From assembly GCA_902702965.1 (NCBI GenBank), contig CACRXP010000048.1:836994-900993 (forward strand): a stretch of DNA of 64,000 bases, read 5' to 3'. Position numbers and translations under genes: made by a program. This DNA is from Spirometra erinaceieuropaei (taxonomy: Eukaryota; Platyhelminthes; Cestoda; Diphyllobothriidea; Diphyllobothriidae). The notes under the pieces were generated by a model. The model had not been told where the DNA came from. It was given only the letters and a program-made list of their open reading frames with translations, and made no database searches. Below, piece after piece: positions 32,099-43,799 of this stretch (position 1 is the stretch's first letter; each line of letters starts with the position of its first letter).

Positions 32099-35000
32099 TG
32101 GTTAGTGTGTTGGCATTTAGTTTGTCATGGCAGTCTAGTTTGGATGGATACAATTATAATTACACAAGGCAATCTAGTACGCTTTGTAAGTTAGGTGATC
32201 TCAAAGTATGAGAGAAACACCACCTCTATGATAATTGTGGTGCTTAAGTATAGATCATCTTTTGAATCTAATATTCTGCACAGATTTATACCTGGCTGCA
32301 CGGATTTTCGACTAAACCAAACATGAACAAGAAAAAAATAGTTGCCTTTTCGTTCCCTTTAATTAAACTGGCTGGACAATAAACAAAAACTTCTTCATCC
32401 GTTAATTCATCTCTAAATAACTGTGAAAACCTCGGCGTCTCGGTGAGATTCGAAACGACGTAGAAGCGAATTATATCCCATTTGAGTCATCCGTTAATAA
32501 GAATACTGATAATTGCGGTATTTCCTGCCGTAAACAAATTCAAAAGTTGGTTTTTTTTAATTTAATGGACATTTTAGCGGAAAGTCACTGCCTCTGTTCA
32601 GTAACCCCAGTCGTGCTATTTAACCGGCATATTCAATTTATGCATTTAAGCGGATGATCGCTGGCAGTAAATCTCCTCATAAGATACCGACTATGTGATT
32701 TGCATGAGAACGCATCTTGCCCTTAATTCAGGCAATTTTCAAATAAATTCATGCATTGCGAAAGAAAACACTATATCTGGCTGCTCCCACCCGTCAGCCA
32801 TATTAAGCTTACATTGAGAGAGACTTTAATGCTTATTCGTGGTAGCGTAAGATTGCATTCCAGTTGCATCATCCAGAACTCTCGAACGCCAGCAACCGTA
32901 GGGCATGAATGCAGTGTCGGATCGGTTTCAGCGGCCATTCAAAAATGCGGTACACTGTACCCCGTGTATTGCACTTTTACGTAAAATTCGGCATTCGCAT
33001 GCAGTCTTTGCAGCAAAACATCGTATAAATGGAAGGTCTCTCGCATGCCTGGACAAAACTTCCATGCTAGAATAGAAATGTATTCAGCATTTGAAAAAAA
33101 ACCCCACGTTGACTGAATGATATTTAAAACTGATGTTTACAAAAACAGTTTGAGAGATTAGTGATAATGAAAATGGTTAAGATACCTATGCCTTTTTGTA
33201 AACGGCCCTACAATGCCTCAGATTTAAATATTCTGTCGAATATATACTACTTTGTCGGGGATAATCTTATACACATAATCTAAATACAACTTGGTACGTA
33301 ATAAGGCATGAAGACCTTGAATATTTACGCGTACTGAAAAGGACGCATTTACTTAATGTTCATTTATATGTCCGTATGTTACGAATAAACGTTTGGATTC
33401 CCCAATACATAAATTGGTTTAGTAGTAAACGCCGTTCATATGCTCTCTATGTTGGGACTTTAAATTAAGGATTAAGGCAGATTGACCGATGCGTTCCGCC
33501 AGCACATCGGCAAACAATGCTAAGATACAAGAGTAATTATTTCCTAAGCATAACATTTTGCATTAAAAGTTTCAACCAAATTTACATTTATCCACTTTAG
33601 TCTTACAGGCCCTGTGCGATGGTAAATGCAGAAGTAGCATAAATAATTTAATAAATGGGCTAAAGGACATGACTGATGATGAAGTAAAACTGTTTATTTT
33701 CGTATTTTAGAAACCATTTATACATGAGACAGATAACCAATAAAATCATTTGGAGCAAGACTATTCGAAATTTTGCAGCGCTATTTTACGCATATGGATA
33801 AAAGGTTACAGTTACCGCAGAACAGTAAGTACACCATCTTTTGGAAAACACCTAGTGCCATAGCCATCACACGTTATCATTGCGTAGTAAACTGTTCTCA
33901 GTAAACCGTAAATTTGAGTAGGTATGCAATTTTTACAATCTCTTGACGGCACCAAAATTCTTTTGTGTGATAAGTGGTTATCGATATCGTCGGATAAAGT
34001 GGATTGACGCTAGCTTGTGCAAACAGAGTTTTCATTCCACGCAGGCTCCAACGACTACTTCGAAAGTAATAAAATTTCAATGTTAATTTCACATTATTTC
34101 AGGCTTGAAATCTTCAGCTTCGAGAGGACTGCACGATACGCAGTAAGCCGTTTCTTTGACGACAACTAACTATGCCTGTGAATGTATTTGTCATGGAGGG
34201 AAATTAGAAAAGTTTGGAAAGAAAATTATCAGTAATTCAAAGTGAATGGCGTTCCGCGGACATTGCTGCTATTACTATCAGTACTTCCATACGAATGCCA
34301 ATAAAAATATTATGGTGATTGTGGTGGTGGTGACGGCGGTGTTGGCGATGTTGCTATTGTTGGTGGTTGCGTAAGTTGTGTTGTTGGAGTCGTTGCTCTC
34401 TGCGGCCAGCGTCGTCCTGCCACGTTAACGCGCATACCAGGTGTCTAGACGCACCAGATCTGCGTGAAAATTTATGCTTAAATCACACCCTGACGCAAAG
34501 TTGGGGAATACTTTCATCGATCGCATTTTGCCGATGAAATTCGGAAATAGGAACTGTGCAATGCAGGTGGTTTTGCGCTCAATTACCGTGAGATTGGGAT
34601 TCAGCTTAAGATTAGGTGAAGAGGTAAACTAAGAGTAGACCGTAAGTACGCTCCTGGTATTAAGCGAAATGCCGCTTACGTTTCAGAGACGATGAGACGG
34701 TTATTGTTCACGTTTATTACTAGTATCAGCGAATGCAACTAGCGCGATTTAAGATTGCTTCCAATGAGTTCCAAGTAAAATAAGAAGAAGGATATGTGTA
34801 TTATGAATACGCCGGAAATATCTCATGTCACACTAAAATATAAGCGCTCCAACAAACCTTTCCATAAACGCCTAACATGAATCAACTCCACAAATCTTAG
34901 AAAATGATTTCTGAAATCTCATGGCGAATTTAGACTTCTGCCCAAAGATGGTTTATTCCACGGCATATTTAATGGTAAAATGTTGGTAGGTGAAATGTTG

Positions 35001-35419
35001 GTGTGAGTGGTTTAACTTGTTTTAGTTCTCTTGACAAATGTTTACAAAATAAGTAAGGGGCTGTAAGTGTTTAATAGAGAATATGTATCCAGCTACTGCT
35101 ATCGGCATGCCAATGGCTTTGTCACGCAATTTAACGTTTTAGTCAAAATCGTGTTTTATAACTGTTAGGACGAAACCCGACAAAAATTCTTACTAGCATA
35201 AAATTTCCTTAGCAACCCTATCATCCACACTGAGAAATTGGCCAATATTGTCACGTCAAATGTGCTCTTAATCCATTTGTTTAATCTGCTCTGTTTCATC
35301 TTTACGATTCATGTGACGTATACCGCTTATCGGTTTTTCATGAATTCAACATACAACCTTTTACTGTCTCTAAGTCAAATTGCACAGTTTTCGCGATAAG
35401 CATAACGCACTCCAAATTG
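32099..35419. other. Non-coding stretch
   Basis: There is no supported gene or RNA. It contains one low-complexity patch at 34313-34400. Short ORFs at 32751-32984 and 33898-34092 carry no motif. Confidence 0.55.
34313..34400 (+). repeat. GT/GGT-rich low-complexity patch
   Basis: The sequence is dominated by gtg, ggt and gtt triplets ('gtggtggtggtgacggcgg', 'gttggcgatgttgctattg'). It is an imperfect trinucleotide-type microsatellite. Confidence 0.7.
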
Positions 35420-35968
35420 ACAGATTTTGGTATTCCCAGGGTTGGTGACCTCTCGCCAAAACAGCCTTTTGAAAAATAAACAGAAGCAAAGTGGCCGTCA
35501 TGAAATGCCCCACCAAAGTATGCAATATAATTGTTCACAAATCAAAATATTTGATCTAGACACCCACGTTTGGAGCAACGCGCTTAAAACATTGACGGCA
35601 TATTTCTTAATAAATCAGATACGCACGCTCCTTCCATCCCTAGGAGTATTAAATCATACCTTAAACATGCCCTCCCAAATAACTCTAATATACTAATTAT
35701 CACGAACTGCTCTTCTCCTTGGCTGATGATTGCATTTTCAATTCTAAAAATTTAGCCATCAGCAAACGACCATGAGTTTTATCGACAAAAAATAGGTGGC
35801 CTTAAACACGAGAAGGACTGCCCAGCCATGCTCAATACCTGCGTACCCAGTGGGATCAGCTGGACGTTCTCCAGAAAGGAACACGCTGCCGGAGTACTGT
35901 CAGCGCACACAAGGCCACAAGCCCATGAATTGCCAAATCTGGGCATAGGAGACGCAAAATACCTTAGA
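35420..35968. repeat. Tandem repeat unit 1 (period ~545 bp)
   Basis: Shared with the next unit in order: 'tgacctctcg', 'tttgaaaaataaacagaag', 'gcatatttcttaataaatc', 'cgcacgctcct', 'cgaactgctc', 'ttttcaattctaaaaatt' and a GC-rich tail with 'aggactgccc' and 'ccggagtactgtcagcg'. It is non-coding. Confidence 0.8.
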
Positions 35969-36535
35969 GCCTAATTTTGGTCTTCTCTTGGATGAGTGAC
36001 CTCTCGAAGAACACGCGTTTGAAAAATAATCAGAAGAAAAGTGGCAATCACCGAAACTCCCATCAAAGTTTACGATAAATTTTTACTTTAATCAAAAAAG
36101 TGAACCTATACACACATCTGGAGCGACGATCTTGAGACGTTGACCGCATATTTCTTAATAAATCTGAAGCGCACGCTCCTACCATACCTTGGCGTATTGA
36201 ATCAAACCTTAAATCGTCCATCCTAATAATTGCGATATTCCGAAATTTACGAACTGCTCCTTTACTAAGCTTGATGATTATATTTTCAATCCTAAAAATT
36301 CTGCCATCATCCAATTATCAGTATTTAAACCGACAAAAAGAAAAAGGTGGTCAGAAACAAGTAGAGGACTGCCCGGTGCTGCTCAAGACCTGCATATCAG
36401 GCGGAATCGCAGGGACATCCTCCGGAGGGGAATCAGGCGCCGGAGTATTGTCAGCGTACACCAGGCTAAGTGTAGTCATACGAGACGTGACAAAAAGGTT
36501 AGGCCAGATGGAATTCATAAAGAGCGGAATATAGG
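35969..36535. repeat. Tandem repeat unit 2 (period ~545 bp)
   Basis: This is the second unit with the same landmarks; its tail reads 'aggactgcccggtgctgctc' and 'ccggagtattgtcagcgtac'. The two ORFs inside (36063-36314 and 36271-36534) are on opposite strands and neither is conserved in unit 1. Confidence 0.8.
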
Positions 36536-36579
36536 CTGGGTCGTCACCCTTCGAAAGGCCGTGTAACCAGTCAGTCATC

Positions 36580-36790
36580 GAATTAGAGACGCTGCCTAAA
36601 TTTCAATCCAGACAACTACTTGTTGAAGCGATGAACCCGAAATATTGACTGCATATTTCGAAGCCACAAGTGTGCCCCGGAGTACTGAACCCATTCAAAT
36701 AAATCTCTTATGCTGGTGTTTACGAATCACTTTTCCCTTGGGTTGAAGATTAGCTTTCCAATGGTAAAAAATGTCGAAATCAATTTGTTT
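36580..36790. repeat. Tandem repeat unit 3, degenerate and partial
   Basis: This is a weaker third unit: 'ttgactgcatatttcgaag' stands for the 'gcatatttcttaataaatc' block, followed by 'cggagtactgaa', 'tacgaatcac' and 'attagctttccaatggtaaa'. The start is missing and the middle is shortened. Confidence 0.5.
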
Positions 36791-37653
36791 ACGTGAAAAA
36801 CAACAAGATTCGCATCGTCTGTTTCCTGCCAGCACGTTTTCATTAAACCTGATCATAATCCGCCTCCGAAAAACTGCACTTTCATTGGATATTCTCGTAC
36901 TATGACCTATGACAAAGCGTAAGAATGGTAACTTGGGTTAGGAGCTTCAGAATACCTACATATGCTGTTCTCATATACACTATTTCATTTCAGTCAAACA
37001 AGCGTTACTCGACGCCTAGACTTACAGTTTTCAAATAGGAGTAAAGGAAACCAGAGATGTTCCATCTCAACATGTTATTCTCTGAATTGTCGACATTAAG
37101 CCCAATCCAAACTAATAGGGATCTTACAGCATCAGGTGCACGTGACCCAAATACGTGCGAAAAGTCTGCATTTCCTACGAGACCGCATCGTTTTTGTGAA
37201 AACCCCGGGTGTGTTTACACATCCGGATGTAAATAATCGTCCTAACAACTGCCTGCGCCCTCTTCCGCCTGCCGTCTTTGTGATACTTTTGTTATATCGA
37301 ACACACGTCGAGTGTGGAGAAGAGATTGCGGTAAATTCCAAGCCAGTTTCACTTCCATTATAAAGGAACTCAAACGCAAGTCACTGTTGCTGCTTTCAAC
37401 CTGCTGTGGACATCGTCGTTAACAACGATTATTGAACAGGTCTGTGTGCGCAAATGAGGAGCGATGCTTTATAATTGGTACAAGCTGGCCGAAATCCATG
37501 ACTTACAAGACTGTCAACTAAGGGGTAATGTGGTCCTCCAGATAAGATAGTGGATAAGCCTTCAATGTTGGCTTTACGCACTCCTACTCAATTGGGATCT
37601 GAGTCGTTCTTGGCATTTTTTCGTTCTCTCTGCATATTCTACACCATGCTTAG
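36791..37653. other. Non-coding stretch
   Basis: There is no supported gene. A somewhat GC-richer part at 37130-37370 is open on both strands (37132-37341 and 37136-37363) without recognisable motifs. Confidence 0.45.
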
Positions 37654-37848
37654 ATCGGAGCTACCGACAAGACGATTTTCGACCGCATGGTCGCTTCTGG
37701 GATGCACAAGGATATCAAAGCATTAATACAACCGTGTCAAGTCTATCAACGAAACAAGGCTCAGCGACAGAACAAAGTCCGCGTCGGAATCTTTACTGAA
37801 CCTGATCCCAGACTCGACAGGATCCAAATAGATATGTTAGACAAGGCG
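37654..37848 (+). pseudogene. Orphan Ty3/gypsy integrase fragment
   Basis: The frame reads IGATDKTIFDRM, then SGMHKDIKA, PCQVYQRNKAQRQNK and then FTEPDPRLDRIQIDM. This is the order of the gypsy integrase N-terminal zinc-binding part and the start of the catalytic core (the D in IQIDM would be the first core acidic residue). The second cysteine of the CxxC is Tyr (C-Q-V-Y), so zinc binding is lost. The frame ends where a dispersed-repeat core begins (about 37850). It lies on the opposite strand from the pol at 43.8-45.0 kb, which lacks its integrase, but orientation and distance give no proof that they are one element. Confidence 0.75.
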
Positions 37849-37849
37849 A

Positions 37850-37990
37850 ACGTAGTCATGAAACGTCAACTGCAATTCGGAAATGCATTTCCGTTTTGAA
37901 AAGATTGATTAGGTGGTCACAAAAGGAATGATCATGCAGGAAAATTCAAGGATGAATTAGATACCTCAGGATACCTTCTTGTGAACGACT
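37850..37990 (+). repeat. Dispersed AT-rich repeat, core (+)
   Basis: The sequence reads 'gtagtcatgaaacgtcaact', 'gcaattcggaaatgcatttc', 'gattgattaggtggtcac' and 'ggaatgatcatgcagg'. It joins the integrase fragment with no spacer, so one of them was truncated or interrupted here. Confidence 0.7.
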
Positions 37991-39199
37991 GCATGCTCGA
38001 ATTACTTCCAGCAATAAACGATTACTTTGGTATCATACAATTTTCTCATTGATTCTCGATGCCCACAAAAATTCAGTCATAATTCAGGAAAACAATGTGT
38101 AGAAGTATTCATTCTTTGCTAATTCGTTGGCAAATTACGCCTTCATCCAATTGTATATTCGACGGAAGTGCACAATTCGGTTTTAAAAACTTTGATAATT
38201 TCGAATATTATTGAACCCCACTTGCTGTTATAATTGCATGCGGGGTTTCAAGAGCGCAAGCCGTGTTATTTTCGTGTACGAAACTGCCTATATTTTTCTT
38301 AGGGTATTAAAAGGAGATTATATGCGCCTCACCAAATTAAGCCGTGAATTTGACGAATAGTGTCAACTTTACATCCCACATTAGTAAATGAAGATTCATA
38401 ACGTTGTATGAACGTCCACTTCACGGTATTAAAAAATCTCACAAACAGAAGCTTATCAAATTCGCATCGAACTCGTTTTTTGAATATAGAATTAAAAGTA
38501 GACGCAATTTCCTAGCGCATAGGTAAAGGAATTAATAGGTTCATAAATGTTGTGCATGCAATATAATTGAAATTTTAATAACATCGAGAGTAAAAGAGAA
38601 AGTTGAATGCTGCCTAAATAGTCAGCATTGTTCTTTCATGCAATCGAAAGTACGTTTATTCGAAAGAAGACACCCGGAGGTAAATTGATCATTATATAAT
38701 TATGCTAGATGGTGGTGAAATTAACAACCATTTTTAATTAATCTTTTTAAAATTTCCACCGACATTTTATGAGTCAGCCATATTAATTTGGGTTCCTTGG
38801 CTGTGTCCAACTGTTTCTCCTGTCTCCTTACCTGTGTGGAACTTTTCAGTAGGTGGTTATAACGTTCGCCGTTATGGTTGTCTCTCAGTGCAAAAAGACG
38901 TTCAAAATGCAACGCAGAACTGGCGAGGTCGTCATGTGCTGATGTCCCGGACACTTCTCCGGTCAAGACTCGTACTGCTCATCTACCTCACCATCCTCTA
39001 TTTTCCATCTTGCATATTCCCTTTTTCGCAATTTCCGCCGACATTGAATTCAACCTTCTTATCAATGCCAAGCACGAAATCGTAATTGCAATCCGCCTCT
39101 TACTTTTTCTTTTTATGTAACACCCGCAGTGGGCATCGCTTTCATTTCTTTGACCGTCGATTGCTCATTTTTTGGACTTCCAAATATTCTTCCGTGTCG
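37991..39199. other. Non-coding stretch
   Basis: There is no supported gene. The ORFs 38721-38966 (minus) and 38834-39120 (plus) overlap each other and show no known domain. The right half leads into a PLE 3' end and might belong to it, but I cannot show this. Confidence 0.45.
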
Positions 39200-39420
39200 T
39201 TTTAACACGGCTTCTGGACTCGGCGGTACAGCTGCGAGGTGCCAGACTTACTTGGCTTTACCTTTACTCGCTCTTTCAATAAGCAGACACAGAGTCGTGC
39301 TGCACCGCACATTTTTCGACCATTACCCTTATCTGCGACTATCTGTGATGATGGGTTCGAGTGAGAATACGAAATGGCGGGGCAGAAACTTTCTTGTTCC
39401 TGTGATCGCATCTTTGTGTT
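39200..39420 (+). mobile_element. PLE 3'-end fragment with decayed hammerhead-like motif
   Basis: From 'tatctgcgactatctgtgatg' onward it follows the 3' region at 17085-17175: 'gatgatgggttcgagtgag', 'aatacgaaatgg', 'aaactttcttgttcctgtg' and 'atcgcatctt'. The hammerhead-like part (39344-39383) is damaged: CTGATGA has become TGTGATGA and GAAACGTC is GAAATGGC. Only the 3' tail of the element is present. Confidence 0.65.
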
Positions 39421-39522
39421 ATGGTAACAGACCCATTGTACTTTCGTCATAGAGAGGGGGTTCTAGAAGTTCAGGCCGTTTGGGACGTTATTAATAATAT
39501 GTACACAATTACCAATTTACCG

Positions 39523-39650
39523 TAGGTGGGCAAACTCATAATGTCCACGGAAATTAGGAAATGCGTTTCCGTTTTCATACGATTAATTAGGTGTGGGCGC
39601 AAAACTAATCATTATGCAGCATAATTCTATAATAACGTGGTTACCTCATA
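39523..39650 (+). repeat. Dispersed AT-rich repeat, core (+)
   Basis: The sequence reads 'gtgggcaaactcataatgtc', 'ggaaattaggaaatgcg', 'gattaattaggtgtgggcgc' and 'aaaactaatcattatgcagc'. It is the best-preserved 3' half of the core in the window. Confidence 0.75.
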
Positions 39651-41369
39651 TTACCGGATGCATGCGCAAATCACGTTCTGTAAAAATAGCACTTAATTAG
39701 AATACGTCTCTTTCACTTGTTGTCGATGGCCTTAAAATTAATTTATATTGCATGAAAAAATGCCTAAGACATATCTAGTCTTTTACTCATGTGTTATAAT
39801 CATACGTACTTCTCCACGTGTATGCTAAACGGTTAGTATAATTTGGTTTCAAGAAGTATCATATTGTGAGAGTTTTTAATAAACCGAAATGGCCGTTCAT
39901 AAATCGTCATGTCTCTGCAGTTAACAATATGACATAATCTACTATTAAAATTCATGAAATTCTTAAATTCTTTACTCAAAGCCGTAGAAAGATATATGGT
40001 TTTCCATATGCAGAAAATATATGGTTTGCAAGTCAAAAACCCAGATTCAGTACAATATTTTAAGACAACGTTATTATGCCAAATCAGAATAAACACGAAT
40101 AAATTATGGATGTGCTTTATGCAGTACAACTGATTATTTAAGGGCGTCAAAAATCAATGATTAAAATACATCCTATTATTGATGACATTATTGCAGATAT
40201 TATATTTCGCATACAGCCGAAAATAAGTACATTCAAAAGCTGGCATTCCAGGATAATTTAATTATCTTAGAAATGTGCTATTTAATGATTAGCATTTTAA
40301 CCTTGTTTAATTATGATTTTCGAAGGAAAAACGTACGTAGGAATTTCGGTTAACATTTCATGAGTTTGCACACCTATTCTATCTCTCTACGTAAATAAAA
40401 TTTGGCCATATATGGGTTTGAATATGTATCAGTCAAGTTGTGCCATGTTGTCAACCATATATCCAAATACAGCAAACACATACGTATAAGATCATAAAAT
40501 ATCAATGAAAACATGTATGCGACTTAAGCAGTCGTTTTTGCTGGGTATGATTTCTATTGAAGACTGAAAAAGTTCATTTAAAATCTAAATAAAATAGGTC
40601 GAGTCTGATATACTATAGGACAATACTGCAAGATATGCAGTATTGCTAATTCATCTAGGTAATTCTTTCTAATCGAAAACGCATTTCACTTTAGACCAGC
40701 ATTTTATGAGGATGGTCGCTCACCGTACTGCATGACTGCATGATTGCATACATTCGTATGGTTTGCAGGCAAATGCGTGCTTTTTAAATACAGTTCACCA
40801 CCCTAACGTTCATGAGTCTAGTCAGGAATGTGTTTTAACTAGCAGAAAAACTAAAGCAGTTCGTTATATTGTTCTACTTGAAACAAAACTGATTCCATCA
40901 GTATTCTTTATTTTTTCCCAAAAGAGCATTCTCCGCCTTTAAGAAATATGCGATTTTGTTTTATTTTTTTCAGATCGTGAAATGACCACACGAAATTATC
41001 GTACTTGTCCGCCTAGTAATTGTTCTCCTGGATTACGCAAAATAGATCAAGAAAACAGCATGTTAGAATATTCGCTTTTACGGTTAACGCAGACAAATCG
41101 AAATAACTTGTTAAGCGCAATTAAATCTTTCCAAAAAGGGGATGAGAACTAACTGTAAAATGTATGTATAAGCCTAATATAATAAACCAATCAGAAAAAG
41201 CATACAACACCAATTCAAACGACTAAAAGATCTCAAACATGGAGATTGTACACCCGCAGGCAGGTTAACAGAAATGGTGACAAATTATGCATTTTCGAGG
41301 CGCTTAATTTGGCGTCAGATTACCTTTTTAAGAGTCCAATCGCCGAGCGGTGGTCAGAACTTAGTCAGC
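39651..41369. other. AT-rich stretch with two minus-oriented repeat cores
   Basis: There is no gene. Minus-oriented cores lie at 40323-40385 ('ggaatttcggttaacatttc' and 'atgagtttgcacacc') and 40662-40735 ('ctttctaatcgaaaacgc' and 'attttatgaggatggtcgc'). The rest is AT-rich and unremarkable. Confidence 0.6.
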
Positions 41370-41710
41370 TTACCGAAGGCGGGGGAGGGTGGGATGGTGG
41401 GCACGACCGAACCCGCATCTGAACGCATCACAACGTCCCGTGATTGACAACAAACAGGTTAACGAAACTTTCGAAGAGCAATTACAACAATTGAAAGAAA
41501 ATAGAATGCTGGGCAGCCATGCACGTGACCTGCTTCCCGGCGGCAGAGAACTGTCAGCGCACACTACGCTACAAGTTTTATGGCTTGTTGAATCATGGCA
41601 TACAAGATGCACACACACGCAATAACACACGAACGCGCCCAAAGTCTCTGAGCAAATCGCATAGCCAGTATGTGCTTCTATGCGCATACTTTTTGCATGT
41701 GTGATATTTT
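41370..41710. repeat. GC-richer block with the shared 'gtcagcgcacac' tail
   Basis: This block contains 'gggcagccatgcacgtgacc' and 'agaactgtcagcgcacac', resembling the GC-rich tails of the tandem units at 35830-35925 and 36370-36465. It may be another dispersed member of that family. The overlapping ORFs on both strands (41370-41735 and 41389-41625) look like chance openings in GC-rich sequence. Confidence 0.45.
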
Positions 41711-43070
41711 TACATAAATGAATACTGACGTACAAAAAGATAGTTTATCCGCCATCGAGAAACATGACCTGTAGTTGTTTTATTGTACTGCTTACGCTGA
41801 TTCAGCAAATGCGGCTAACGTTGTCCTGTCGGACGGTCTTGGAGACGTGTAGGTTATATTACTGCGAATCTTTCCTAAACGCTATCCACTATTGTTCCAT
41901 ATTATTTATTTTAGTCTCTGGTTCGCCTGTGAGCGTATTTTATATCGCAATCTAGATTTATATGCATGCTGGACTATGCACGGCAGCAGTGTAAAATGTA
42001 ACGAAATTTTTTGCTGTTGAATGAACTTTCGTGCAATAAGAGTGCACAGACAGTGTAGTGCCGGATAGCCAGTATTTGGTTGGAAAAAGAGCCAGTAGAT
42101 CTTTCATTAACATTTAATTTTGATGAGATTGGCTTTCAGTGAGTGACTGATTTCATGAAATGTTGTCCGTAGTTATGATATTCTGAATTTCTGAAATTCA
42201 GATTAGAAAGGTGTTTTTGGCGTTGCTGTAAAACTGCTTATCATCCAGCACAATACACTTGTATGAGGGACACAGATGGATAGCGGCTTTAGAATTTACT
42301 TTCTTTTCATCTTTCTGTTGAAACCGTAGTCATTAAATAATGGCCGCTTAATAGCGTGCATTTTCACATTGATTTTCAACGGTCCTATACATTCAAATAT
42401 GTTTTATTAATGTCATACACAAGTACGTGCTTTTTACTCGAGACGTAGAAATCCACGGTATGTTCACATATTTTACCCGACGAATGTGTATATTAAGGTT
42501 TTGAACAATCTTTCCACAAACCATTAATTTTCGAACCTGTTTAGATATTGCATTAGCGTTTGCCGGTTTTTAATGTGAAAAGCGCATTCCTCCCTCGTAA
42601 ATAAATTGAAATATTCATCTTTGCCTTTAAGAAGATACTATATAGAGTTTATTAAATTTCGCAGTGAATGCAGACTATGTTGCCCATTTTTAAGTAGCAT
42701 CTGTTAACGCACATGTACGGCTCTTTACGCATACCCGTCGCAAGGGATTAAAAAGCTGATAGCAAAACGTTTATTTAAACCAAAATGTCCCATTTTGCAG
42801 GGTATATAATTCGTTAACAATTTCATTTCCTAGGGAACAAGTTACTAACAGTTTAAATTGTGCCAGTTTTCTGCAATGTATATTTGACTGAATATGACTG
42901 TTAAAAATGAATGTAAAAACGCGTGCACATGAAGTGGTGATTGTTGCGGAGTTTGAATTCTGCGAGAGGCCGAAAAGACGTAAATTCAAACGCCAAAAAG
43001 ACTGAAAGACTACAGAATTATACGGCATGTTAAACAACATAAACTCATCGATAAAGGCAAAGAAGACTGA
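41711..43070. other. AT-rich non-coding stretch with a repeat core
   Basis: There is no gene. A plus-oriented core lies at 42135-42250 ('agtgagtgactgatttcatg', 'ctgtaaaactgcttatcatc') and is followed by the 'gattttcaacggtcctatac' block. The ORF 42771-43121 (minus) runs into the SINE-like copy and is derived from it. Confidence 0.6.
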
Positions 43071-43074
43071 AATG

Positions 43075-43200
43075 TTTATTTCCGGCTTATTAGTCGTCGT
43101 CAGCCAGTCATAACTAACCACGAAGTATGGAACATCCGGGGCTCCAACTCGCGACCCGTTCGTTAGAATTCGACGCCTCCAACCACAGGGCTACGTTGCT
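43075..43200 (-). repeat. tRNA-derived SINE-like copy, left arm
   Basis: Read on the minus strand it has an A-box-like segment TAGCCCTGTGGTTGGAGGCG (43174-43193) and a B-box-like segment GCGAGTTGGAGCC (43141-43153), spaced as in a tRNA head, then 'gttatgactggctgacgacg' and 'actaataagcc' in the body. B-box GTTCGA has become GTTGGA. The body matches the right copy at 43290-43415. It is a tRNA-derived short element rather than a functional tRNA. Confidence 0.7.
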
Positions 43201-43201
43201 T

Positions 43202-43286
43202 TGTCGGTTTCGATCGGGAATATAAAGTGGTGCCGTGCGATCGGTGACCGCCCCCTACCATTGTATATTCCGGATCTAAACCGACA
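43202..43286. repeat. Inverted repeat between the two SINE-like copies
   Basis: The arms 43202-43224 and 43264-43286 are reverse complements at about 21 of 23 positions ('tgtcggttt' with 'aaaccgaca', 'ggaatata' with 'tatattcc'). A 39-bp GC-rich centre (43225-43263) separates them. With the flanking SINE copies the whole 43080-43415 region could fold into a long hairpin. Confidence 0.75.
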
Positions 43287-43289
43287 CGG

Positions 43290-43420
43290 TCACGGGCTGG
43301 TGTCTCAGTGGTTACAGGCGTGGACTTCAAATAAACAGGTCGTGAGTTCGAGTCTCAAGACTTTCACAATTCGGGGTTAGGTATGACTGGTTGACGACGG
43401 CTAATAAGCCAAAAATGGCC
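43290..43420 (+). repeat. tRNA-derived SINE-like copy, right arm
   Basis: It has an A-box-like TGTCTCAGTGGTTACAGGCG (43301-43320) and a B-box-like GAGTTCGAGTCTC (43344-43356), then 'ggtatgactggttgacgacg' and 'gctaataagcc'. An intact GTTCGAGTC supports a tRNA origin. The anticodon arm does not fold well, so I do not call a tRNA gene. It lies head to head with the left copy. Confidence 0.72.
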
Positions 43421-43799
43421 ATTCTAGTCTTTCTTGTCTTCGTCTTAATGTCATTCTGTCTATATCATGCGCCGCTGTGCGGCTGCTGGTTGGACTCGGA
43501 AGAGAGCCCATAAGGCACAACGGAACGAATAAGCTCCTTATGAACTATCGGTCAGCGCCAATTACTAAATCAACCCCACCTTAATAATCCTTCATAATTG
43601 GAGACACATTTTAGATTCTCGGCCAAAATTTTATCAAGTCGGTGAATCACTCTGTGGAAATATTTTGCATATTTCGGAATTATTCGAAAGCTTACCTTTA
43701 TAAGTAATGTGGGTTGTTTGCGCCAACTCGTACACATACATTGGCCACGCCTACATTTTTTAAAGCCTTAAGGGACAAGCAGTAGTTTTTTTCGTCAAA
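43421..43799. other. SINE-like body tail and repeat core
   Basis: The right SINE-like body may extend to about 43555 ('agtctttcttgtcttcg', 'gcgccgctgtgcggctgctg'). A minus-oriented dispersed-repeat core lies at 43580-43650 ('taataatccttcataattgg', 'agacacattttaga'). There is no gene. Confidence 0.45.

Noticed and set aside
23570..36790. Clustered repeats as a possible CRISPR-like or programmed array.
   Set aside because: Units are hundreds of bases long, few, diverged and without regular spacers, and the genome is eukaryotic.
41370..41735. A 121-codon minus-strand cysteine-rich ORF.
   Set aside because: It overlaps a plus-strand ORF, lies in a GC-richer repeat-like block and shows no family motif.
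43290..43365. A possible functional tRNA gene.
   Set aside because: The A and B boxes are tRNA-like, but the anticodon and acceptor stems do not pair and the sequence belongs to a repeated SINE-like body.
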